Positions 1 to 5,162 of a DNA stretch of 5,162 nucleotides are shown here, piece after piece; within the stretch, counting starts at the first letter, position 1; the number at the start of each line of letters is the position of its first letter. A program made the translations under genes and the position numbers. The notes beneath the pieces were generated by a model that saw nothing but the letters and a program-made list of their open reading frames with translations, ran no database searches and was not told the origin of the DNA. Origin of the DNA: Syntrophaceae bacterium UBA6252 (GTDB taxonomy: Bacteria > Desulfobacterota > Syntrophia > Syntrophales > UBA6807); NCBI GenBank assembly GCA_002441265.1, contig DJVQ01000003.1:1-5162 (forward strand). The letters are read 5' to 3'.

Positions 1-872
1 GCACCCCGACCATGGGCGGCCTGCTCATCGGCGTGTCGCTGGTCACCAGCGTGCTGCTCTGGGGCGATTTGACCAACGTCTACATCTGGCTCACGCTGTA
101 TGTCTTCGTGGGCTTCGGGGCCGTGGGCTTCTGGGACGACTACACCAAGGTGGTCAAGAAGCAGAACAAGGGCATCTCCCCGCGCGCCAAGCTGGCCGGG
201 CAGGTCTTCGTGGCCGGGTCGGCCATCGCGCTGTTGATCTTCCAGCCCGCGTACTCGACCACGCTGGCCGTGCCCTTCTTCAAGCACTTCCATCCGGACC
301 TGGGCCTGTTCTACCTGCCCTTCGCCGTGCTGGTGCTCGTGGCCGCCTCCAACGCCGTGAACCTCACCGACGGCCTGGACGGGCTGGCCATCGGGCCAGC
401 CGCCATCTGCTTCGCCACCTATCTCCTGTTGGCCTACTTCGCCGGAAACGTCCGGATCGCGGGATACCTCCAGATCCCCTACGTTCCGGGGACGGGGGAA
501 CTGACGGTCTTCTGCGGCGCCATGGTCGGGGCCAGCATCGGATTTCTCTGGTACAACACCTACCCCGCGCAGATCTTCATGGGCGACGTGGGGTCCCTGT
601 CCCTGGGGGGCAGCCTGGGGACGCTCGCGGTCATGGCGAAGCAGGAAATCCTCCTGGCCATCGTGGGGGGGATTTTCGTCGTCGAAACGGTCTCCGTCAT
701 CTGCCAGGTGGGATGGTTCAAGGTTTCCAACGGAAAAAGGATCTTCCGGATGGCCCCCATCCATCATCACTTCGAGTTGAAGGGCTGGCCGGAACCGAAG
801 GTGATCGTCCGCTTCTGGATCATCTCGATCATCCTGGCGCTCATTGCCGTGAGCACCCTGAAGCTCCGGTAG
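1..872 (+). CDS. mraY: Phospho-N-acetylmuramoyl-pentapeptide transferase (MraY), 5' truncated
   Basis: MraY is the integral membrane enzyme that transfers phospho-MurNAc-pentapeptide from UDP onto undecaprenyl phosphate, making lipid I. The gene enters from the left edge: the first full codon is at 3, and the residues TPT before the Met at 12 belong to the conserved TPTMGG motif, so that Met is internal. About 70 N-terminal residues of the usual ~360 are missing. Visible motifs are WDDY with the paired catalytic-region aspartates (132-143), NLTDGLDGLA (from 360), FMGDVGSLSLGG with its conserved Asp at 585-587, and PIHHHFELKGWPEP with the histidine cluster at 762-770. Several hydrophobic helices separate them, and the C-terminus STLKLR is typical of the family. 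It ends in TAG (870-872), whose last base starts the murD ribosome binding site. Codon use changes near 440, from GGC-only/GGG glycine to frequent GGA; the protein remains fully conserved across that point. The family assignment is certain. Confidence 0.98.
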   Translation, partial: TPTMGGLLIGVSLVTSVLLWGDLTNVYIWLTLYVFVGFGAVGFWDDYTKVVKKQNKGISPRAKLAGQVFVAGSAIALLIFQPAYSTTLAVPFFKHFHPDLGLFYLPFAVLVLVAASNAVNLTDGLDGLAIGPAAICFATYLLLAYFAGNVRIAGYLQIPYVPGTGELTVFCGAMVGASIGFLWYNTYPAQIFMGDVGSLSLGGSLGTLAVMAKQEILLAIVGGIFVVETVSVICQVGWFKVSNGKRIFRMAPIHHHFELKGWPEPKVIVRFWIISIILALIAVSTLKLR

Positions 873-877
873 GGAGG
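872..877 (+). promoter_or_regulatory. Ribosome binding site of murD
   Basis: GGGAGG lies 4 nt before the GTG at 882 and shares its first base with the mraY stop codon. The spacing is shorter than usual, but this is the only good Shine-Dalgarno match nearby, and it supports the GTG start. The 9-nt gap between mraY and murD holds nothing else. Confidence 0.75.
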
Positions 878-881
878 CATT

Positions 882-2252
882 GTGGAACTGAGGAATCGGA
901 ACGTGTTCGTCGTCGGATTCGGAAAGACGGGGCAGGCCGCCGTCCGGTTTCTGCTCGGGAAGGGGTCCAGGGTCCTCTTCTGGGACGACGGGGAATCCCG
1001 GCGGGCGGAGGCTCTCCGCGCCATGGGCGCCATGGGGCTTTCCGTCGCCGGCGGACCCGCGCTTCCCCCGGACACCGACCTCGTCGTTCCCTCCCCCGGC
1101 GTGCCCCCGTCCCATCCGCTCCTGGCCGGGGCGGCGGCAAAGGGCGTTCCCGTCCTGAGCGAACTGGAGCTGGCGTTTCGTTACATCGACAAACCGGTCG
1201 TCGCCGTAACGGGGACCAACGGCAAGACGACCACCACCGCCCTCCTGGGGGAGCTTCTCTCCACCGGGGGAAGGAAGGCCTTCGTCGGCGGGAACATCGG
1301 GACGCCCCTCCTGGAATACGTCCTGAAGCCCGGGGACGAGACCCACGTGGTGGTCGAGGTGAGCAGCTTCCAGCTCCAGTGGATCGAGACGTTCCATCCC
1401 TCGGTGGCCCTGCTCCTGAACGTGACCCCCGATCACCTGGATTACCACGGAAGCCTGGAGGCCTACCGCGCCGCCAAGGAACGGATTTTCGAAAACCAGG
1501 GGTCTCGCGACCTGGCCGTCCTGAACGGGGACGACCCGGGAACCCCCCGGCTCGCCGGGAAACTCGCGGCGGAGGTGCAGACCTTCTCCTCCCGGGGGCG
1601 GGCCGGCAGGGGCATCCGGCTGGACGGCGACGCACTTCGGACCGTCGGATTGGACGGAGGCGAGGACCGCTACCCGCTGGCCTCCATCCGGCTGAAAGGC
1701 GTCCACAACCTGGAGAACGTCATGGCCGCCCTCCTCGCCGCCCGCTGGTGCGGCGCCGCGGCGGAGGAGATGCTCCCCGTCCTCGGGGAATTCCGGGGGC
1801 TTTCCCACCGCGTGGAGTTCGTGGCGTCCAAGGGGGGGGTCTCCTTTTACGACGACTCCAAGGGGACGAACACGGGCGCCGTGGAGCGGGCCCTCGACGC
1901 CGTTGCGGGACCGGTCGTTCTTCTTCTGGGCGGCAGGGACAAGGGCGGCGATTTTGGGGAATTCGCCCCCCGGGTCCGGGAGAAGGTGAAGCTGCTCGTC
2001 CTTTTCGGGGAAGCCCGGAAGGAAATCGGACGCCAGCTTTCGGGCGTCGTCCCGGCGCTGGAGGGAAAGACCCTCGAGGAAGCGACGCTCCTGGCGTGGC
2101 AAAACGCGGCGGAAGGGGACACGGTCCTTCTTTCGCCCGGGTGCGCGAGCTTCGACGAATTCTCCGGCTACGACGAGCGGGGCCGCTTCTTCCGGTCCCT
2201 CGTGATGCGTCTCGACGCCGGGGAAAACGGCGAAAGGGGGATCCTGCCATGA
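882..2252 (+). CDS. murD: UDP-N-acetylmuramoyl-L-alanine--D-glutamate ligase (MurD)
   Basis: MurD is the cytoplasmic ATP-dependent ligase that adds D-glutamate to UDP-MurNAc-L-Ala. The 456-residue product has the usual length and three-domain layout. The N-terminal Rossmann part carries VGFGKTG (11-17), which binds the UDP substrate. The central ATPase domain carries the P-loop GTNGKTT (111-117), GGNIG (136-140), the Mg-binding Glu in VEVSSFQLQ (E159), NVTPDHLDYH (180-189) and AYRAAKERI, whose Lys (K199) aligns with the carbamylated lysine of Mur ligases. HNLENVMAA (275-283) follows. The C-terminal domain has LSHRVEF (308-313), DDSKGTN (324-330), GGRDKGGDF (350-358) and SPGCASFDEFSGYDERG (418-434). 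The start is GTG, chosen because the protein begins at the normal family position right after GGGAGG. The stop overlaps the ftsW start as ATGA. An eight-G run at 1832-1839 is read in frame. Confidence 0.98.
   Translation: MELRNRNVFVVGFGKTGQAAVRFLLGKGSRVLFWDDGESRRAEALRAMGAMGLSVAGGPALPPDTDLVVPSPGVPPSHPLLAGAAAKGVPVLSELELAFRYIDKPVVAVTGTNGKTTTTALLGELLSTGGRKAFVGGNIGTPLLEYVLKPGDETHVVVEVSSFQLQWIETFHPSVALLLNVTPDHLDYHGSLEAYRAAKERIFENQGSRDLAVLNGDDPGTPRLAGKLAAEVQTFSSRGRAGRGIRLDGDALRTVGLDGGEDRYPLASIRLKGVHNLENVMAALLAARWCGAAAEEMLPVLGEFRGLSHRVEFVASKGGVSFYDDSKGTNTGAVERALDAVAGPVVLLLGGRDKGGDFGEFAPRVREKVKLLVLFGEARKEIGRQLSGVVPALEGKTLEEATLLAWQNAAEGDTVLLSPGCASFDEFSGYDERGRFFRSLVMRLDAGENGERGILP
2233..2240 (+). promoter_or_regulatory. 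Ribosome binding site of ftsW inside the murD 3' end
   Basis: AAAGGGGG lies within the last codons of murD, 8 nt before the ftsW ATG at 2249. It is a modest Shine-Dalgarno match at normal spacing. Together with the ATGA overlap (2249-2252) it supports the 2249 start and suggests that ftsW translation depends partly on ribosomes finishing murD. Confidence 0.55.
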
Positions 2253-3373
2253 AGGCCGTCCGCGGAGAACTGTGGATCCTGACGATCGCCCTGCTTCTGA
2301 CCGCGGGCGGTCTCGTGATGGTTTACAGCGCCAGCTCCATCATTGCCCAGGAACGGTTCAACGACGGATACTTCTTCCTGAGGAAGCAGGCGGTCTTCGC
2401 CGGCATCGGTTTTATCGTCATGATCCTCCTGGCGAAAATCCCCTATGCCGCGTGGAGGCACCTGGCATACCCGTCCCTCCTCGTTTCCTTTTTGCTGCTC
2501 CTTCTCCTGTGCATTCCCGGATTCGGGGCGACGGCCGGCGGGGCCACCCGGTGGCTTCGCCTGGGCGGGTTCGCCTTCCAGGTGACGGAAGTGGCCAAGC
2601 TTTCCCTGGTCCTGTTCCTCGCCGCCTTTCTGGCCCGGAGGGAGGACCGGATGGGGGAGTTCCGGAAGGTCTTCACGGTGCCCCTCCTGTTTCTCGGCGT
2701 CATGGTTCTCCTGGTGCTCCGCCAGCCCGATTTCGGGACTTCCGTCCTCCTGTGCGCCGTGTTCTTCCTCCTGTTCTATCTCGCCGGATGCCGGCTCCTT
2801 CACCTGGCGGGACTCCTGTCCCTTGCCGTCCCCGCCGGGCTCTACGTTCTCTTTTTCGAGTCTTACCGGCTGAAGCGGATCCTGGCCTTTTTGAGACCCT
2901 GGGACCATGCCCAGGACCTCGGGTTTCACATCGTCCAGTCTTTCATCGCCTTCGGCTCCGGCGGCCTCTTCGGCGTGGGGCTTGGAAACGGCACGCAGAA
3001 GCTGTTCTACCTGCCCGAACCCCACACGGACTTCGTTCTCGCCGTCATCGCCGAGGAACTGGGACTCCTCGGCGTGTCGTTGCTCCTGGTCCTGTTCGCG
3101 GTCCTCGTCGTGAGGGGATTCCTCATCGCCTCGCGGACTGGGGACCGGTTCGGCTCCATTCTCGCATCGGGACTGACGGTGCTCATCGCCCTGGAAGTCG
3201 TCATCAACATGGGCTGCGCCATGGGGCTTCTTCCCACCAAGGGCCTTCCCCTGCCTTTCGTCAGTTACGGGGGAACGTCGCTCGTGGCGTCCCTGGCGGC
3301 CATGGGGATCCTGATGAACATCTCCCTTTCCCGCCGGGAAGAGGGCGAGGCCCGGGCCGGAGGTGCGCCATGA
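2249..3373 (+). CDS. ftsW: Septal peptidoglycan polymerase FtsW (SEDS family)
   Basis: FtsW is the SEDS-family glycosyltransferase of the divisome. It polymerises lipid II into septal glycan strands together with a class B penicillin-binding protein (FtsI). The 374-residue product is almost wholly hydrophobic segments, consistent with about ten membrane helices. Family landmarks in order are VMVYSASS (23-30) in the first helix, GATRWLRLG (98-106), QVTEVAKL (111-118), RQPDFGTS (158-165), the large extracellular loop with LPEPHTDF (255-262), whose Asp (D261) aligns with the catalytic Asp of SEDS proteins, AVIAEELG just after it, and PFVSYGGTSL (336-345) near the C-terminus. The charged tail is cytoplasmic. 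The frame stays open far upstream through murD, but the protein homology begins at the ATG at 2249, which overlaps the murD stop. FtsW is preferred over the elongation paralogue RodA because of its place between murD and murG and the PEPHTDF loop. Confidence 0.97.
   Translation: MKAVRGELWILTIALLLTAGGLVMVYSASSIIAQERFNDGYFFLRKQAVFAGIGFIVMILLAKIPYAAWRHLAYPSLLVSFLLLLLLCIPGFGATAGGATRWLRLGGFAFQVTEVAKLSLVLFLAAFLARREDRMGEFRKVFTVPLLFLGVMVLLVLRQPDFGTSVLLCAVFFLLFYLAGCRLLHLAGLLSLAVPAGLYVLFFESYRLKRILAFLRPWDHAQDLGFHIVQSFIAFGSGGLFGVGLGNGTQKLFYLPEPHTDFVLAVIAEELGLLGVSLLLVLFAVLVVRGFLIASRTGDRFGSILASGLTVLIALEVVINMGCAMGLLPTKGLPLPFVSYGGTSLVASLAAMGILMNISLSRREEGEARAGGAP
3359..3364 (+). promoter_or_regulatory. Strong ribosome binding site of murG inside the ftsW 3' end
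   Basis: GGAGGT is a full-strength Shine-Dalgarno sequence 5 nt before the murG ATG at 3370. It lies in the last codons of ftsW. With the ATGA overlap (3370-3373) it fixes the murG start and marks translational coupling. Confidence 0.85.
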
Positions 3374-4494
3374 TCCCGGCGGACCTTCGAATCCTCATCG
3401 CGGGCGGCGGAACGGGGGGGCACCTCTTCCCCGGCGTCGCCGTTGCGGAGGAGTTCCTCCGGCAGGTCCCCGGCGGCCGGATCCTCTTCGCCGGGACGGA
3501 ACGGGGCCTGGAGGCGAAAGTGCTCCCGGGCCTGGGGTATCCGCTTCGCACCATCCCCGTTGCCGGGCTCCGGGGAAAGGGGCCCCTCGGGATTCTGGGC
3601 GGACTGATGAAGATTCCCGCCGCCCTTTCCGCCTCCCGGGACATCCTCCGGGAATACGGCCCCCACCTGGTCTTCGGCGTGGGGGGATACGCCTCCGGTC
3701 CGGTGGTGCTCGCGGCCCGGTTCATGAACGTTCCCACGGCCATCGCCGAGCAGAACGCCGCTCCCGGCCTGACGAACCGGATTCTCGGAAGATTCGCCCT
3801 CCGGATCTTCGTGTCCTTCCCGGAAACCCTGTCCTTTTTCGACGGGAAAAAGGCGGTCCTGGCGGGAAACCCCGTCCGGCGGGGATTTGTGGAGGGGCCG
3901 GCGGAAAAGAGGGACCGGGACGGCCGGTTCACCGTCCTCGTGTACGGCGGGAGCCAGGGCGCGAAGGCGATCAACGACGCCGTTCTCGCGGCCCTTCCCC
4001 TTTTCCGGGACCGGGGAGAGGACATTGTTCTCATACACCAGACGGGCGCCGCCGATTATGAGCGGGTCCGCGCGGCCTACGAGCGGGCGGGGGCGGCCGG
4101 GGAGGTGCATTCCTTCATCGACGACATGGCCGCCTTCTATGACCGGGCCGATCTTCTGATCTGCAGGGCCGGCGCCACCACGGTGGCGGAAATCACCGCA
4201 AGGGGAAAGGCCGCCGTTTTCATTCCCTTTCCTTTCGCCGTGGGGGACCACCAGACAAAGAACGCCGAAGTTCTCGTCCGGCAGGGGGCGGCCGAGATGA
4301 TACTCCAGAAGGACCTGGACGGGGAGGGAATCTTCCGGGCGGTCCGCCGCCTTGCGGGGGACCGGGAAGGGACGGCCCGAATGGGGGAACGGGCCCGGAA
4401 ACTTGGAAACATCCATGCCGCGCGGGATATCGTCGCCGAATGCCTTCGCCTTCTCGATGCCCGCGGGGACGGAACAGAAAGGAATACTGACTGA
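3370..4494 (+). CDS. murG: Lipid I N-acetylglucosaminyltransferase (MurG)
   Basis: MurG is the membrane-associated GT-B glycosyltransferase that moves GlcNAc from UDP-GlcNAc to lipid I, producing lipid II, the substrate of FtsW. The 374-residue length is normal. The N-terminal domain has the glycine loop GGGTGGH (12-18), KGPLGILGG (70-78), VGGYASGP (104-111) and AEQNAAPGLTNR (126-137). The linker region has GNPVR (166-170). The C-terminal nucleotide-sugar domain has YGGSQGA (192-198), HQTG (223-226), CRAGATTVAEI (265-275), whose Glu aligns with the ribose-contacting residue of the family, and PFAVGDHQTKNA (288-299), which contacts the sugar donor. The start follows GGAGGT and overlaps the ftsW stop. 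The last ~10 residues are hydrophilic and not conserved. Glycine codons by hand count are 20 GGG, 16 GGC, 12 GGA and 1 GGT, and glutamate codons are 11 GAG and 10 GAA, unlike most of the following gene. Confidence 0.98.
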   Translation: MIPADLRILIAGGGTGGHLFPGVAVAEEFLRQVPGGRILFAGTERGLEAKVLPGLGYPLRTIPVAGLRGKGPLGILGGLMKIPAALSASRDILREYGPHLVFGVGGYASGPVVLAARFMNVPTAIAEQNAAPGLTNRILGRFALRIFVSFPETLSFFDGKKAVLAGNPVRRGFVEGPAEKRDRDGRFTVLVYGGSQGAKAINDAVLAALPLFRDRGEDIVLIHQTGAADYERVRAAYERAGAAGEVHSFIDDMAAFYDRADLLICRAGATTVAEITARGKAAVFIPFPFAVGDHQTKNAEVLVRQGAAEMILQKDLDGEGIFRAVRRLAGDREGTARMGERARKLGNIHAARDIVAECLRLLDARGDGTERNTD

Positions 4495-4496
4495 CC

Positions 4497-5162
4497 ATGG
4501 TCGATCCCCTGAAGAGAGATTTCATGCGCCGGAAGATCCGGGACATCCATTTTGTCGGAATCGGAGGCATCGGGATGAGCGGCATCGCCGAGGTGCTCCT
4601 GAACCTGGGCTTCTCGGTCACGGGTTCGGACCTCTCGGCCGGGGCCGCGGTGCGCCGCCTGAAATCCCTGGGCGCCACGGTCTTCATCGGCCACGGCGCG
4701 GAGAACGTCAGCGAGGCCGACGTGCTGGTCAAGTCCACGGCCATCGCCGAGAACAACCCCGAGCTGGTCAAGGCCCGGGAGCTGGGCATCCCGATCATCC
4801 CCCGGGCCGAGATGCTCGCCGAGCTCATGCGCCTCAAGACCGGCATCGCCGTGGCCGGGACCCACGGCAAGACCACGACCACCTCGCTCCTGGCCACCAT
4901 CTTCACCGAGGCCGGCCTGGACCCCACGGTGATCATCGGCGGACGGCTGAACACCTACGGCTCCAACGCCCGCCTGGGCGAGGGCGAATACCTCATCGCC
5001 GAGGCCGACGAGTCCGACGGCTCGTTCCTCTGCCTCTCGCCGATCATCACCGTGGTCACCAACGTGGACAAGGACCACATGGATTTCTACCCGGACATGG
5101 CGGCCATCGACCACGCCTTCACCGAGTTCATGAACAGCATCCCGTTCTACGGCATGAACGTG
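4497..5162 (+). CDS. murC: UDP-N-acetylmuramate--L-alanine ligase (MurC), 3' truncated
   Basis: MurC is the cytoplasmic ATP-dependent ligase that adds L-alanine to UDP-MurNAc, the first peptide step. The window holds 222 codons of a protein usually near 460, covering the N-terminal domain and the start of the ATPase domain. Motifs, numbered from the ATG at 4497, are IHFVGIGGIGMSGIAEVL (17-34), VTGSD (41-45), the P-loop GTHGKTTTTS (121-130), GEGEYLIAEADESDGSFL (161-178) and TNVDKDHMDFY (188-198). The start is uncertain. ATG 4497 lies 2 nt after murG with AAAGGA (4478-4483) 13 nt upstream, which is far. ATG 4524 gives MRRKIRDIHF, closer to the usual family N-terminus, with a weak GAAGAGAG (4511-4518) 5 nt before it. 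After about codon 25 the codon style changes sharply: 16 of 21 glycines are GGC from there on, and 13 of 14 glutamates are GAG. The reading frame is open to the last base. Confidence 0.96.
   Translation, partial: MVDPLKRDFMRRKIRDIHFVGIGGIGMSGIAEVLLNLGFSVTGSDLSAGAAVRRLKSLGATVFIGHGAENVSEADVLVKSTAIAENNPELVKARELGIPIIPRAEMLAELMRLKTGIAVAGTHGKTTTTSLLATIFTEAGLDPTVIIGGRLNTYGSNARLGEGEYLIAEADESDGSFLCLSPIITVVTNVDKDHMDFYPDMAAIDHAFTEFMNSIPFYGMNV

Larger units (their letters stand above)
440..4570. other. Candidate recombined block with distinct codon style (mraY 3' half to murC start)
   Basis: This is an inference from codon use, not a recognised element. Between roughly 440 and 4570 the genes use GGA and GGG glycine codons freely, together with GAA, TTT and runs of five to eight G. 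Outside the block, on both sides, glycine is mainly GGC with one GGA in 35 codons, and G runs are short. Both edges lie within coding sequence near strongly conserved motifs (NLTDGLDGLAIGP in MraY, VGIGGIGMSGIAEVL in MurC). No target duplications, inverted repeats, integrase or attachment site are visible at the edges, so homologous exchange, or a chimeric assembly, would be the cause. The edges are accurate only to some tens of bases. Confidence 0.45.

Noticed and set aside
713..2248. The ftsW frame is open for about 1.5 kb upstream of the ftsW start, through the whole of murD.
   Set aside because: The translation is Arg/Gly/Pro-rich with no family motif, as expected of an off-frame reading of GC-rich DNA, and murD in its own frame is fully conserved. 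FtsW homology starts at 2249.
2168..3025. Long antisense open frame (285 codons) opposite ftsW, rich in Glu and Gln.
   Set aside because: The Glu/Gln-rich composition is the mirror of Leu/Phe/Val codons in a membrane protein gene, so it is a shadow and not a gene.
2272..3369. The murG frame is open upstream through nearly all of ftsW, suggesting a possible 740-residue fusion.
   Set aside because: The upstream part is low-complexity Pro/Arg/Gly sequence in the shadow of ftsW. The strong GGAGGT and the family N-terminus place the murG start at 3370.
3265..4416. Long antisense open frame (383 codons) opposite murG.
   Set aside because: High GC lowers stop-codon frequency on the opposite strand; the product is Gly/Pro/Arg-rich, has no recognisable domain, and lies entirely against a conserved gene.
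4478..4523. Possible promoter or terminator between murG and murC.
   Set aside because: At most 29 nt are noncoding; there is no GC-rich hairpin followed by a T run and no convincing -35/-10 pair.
440..4570. Mobile element or genomic island as the cause of the compositional block.
   Set aside because: No transposase, integrase, tRNA, direct repeats or inverted repeats are visible at the edges, and gene order and reading frames are uninterrupted.
4137..5114. Long antisense open frame (325 codons) spanning the end of murG and murC.
   Set aside because: It covers two conserved sense genes and its His/Asp/Gly-rich product has no family features.

Overview
The window is a high-GC, gap-free piece of a bacterial division and cell wall (dcw) cluster. 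All genes are on the + strand, in the order mraY (5' truncated), murD, ftsW, murG, murC (3' truncated). This order and the protein motifs fit a Gram-negative bacterium. From memory of family sequences I would place it among the former Deltaproteobacteria (Desulfobacterota and relatives), but that placement is a recollection and was not searched.

Layout: mraY ends at 872. murD (882-2252) follows after 9 nt. ftsW (2249-3373) overlaps the murD stop by an ATGA, and murG (3370-4494) overlaps the ftsW stop in the same way. murC begins 2 nt after murG (ATG at 4497) or at a second in-frame Met (4524), and runs off the right edge. There is no intergenic space that could hold a terminator, a separate promoter, an RNA gene or a mobile element. 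The genes look like one translationally coupled operon.

How the genes work together: MurC and MurD add L-Ala and D-Glu to UDP-MurNAc in the cytoplasm. MraY moves the finished UDP-MurNAc-pentapeptide onto undecaprenyl phosphate to give lipid I. MurG adds GlcNAc to give lipid II. FtsW polymerises lipid II into septal glycan. All recognisable active-site motifs within the window are intact.

The one real surprise is compositional. The left ~440 bp (5' part of mraY) and the right ~590 bp (murC after about codon 25) share one codon style: GGC glycine, almost no GGA, and GAG glutamate in murC. The ~4.1 kb between them (3' half of mraY, murD, ftsW, murG, first codons of murC) has another: frequent GGA and GGG, and mixed GAA/GAG. 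Both changes fall inside genes, close to highly conserved motifs. This pattern fits a homologous replacement of an internal dcw block, or alternatively a chimeric metagenomic assembly. I found no undescribed defence, mobile or RNA system.
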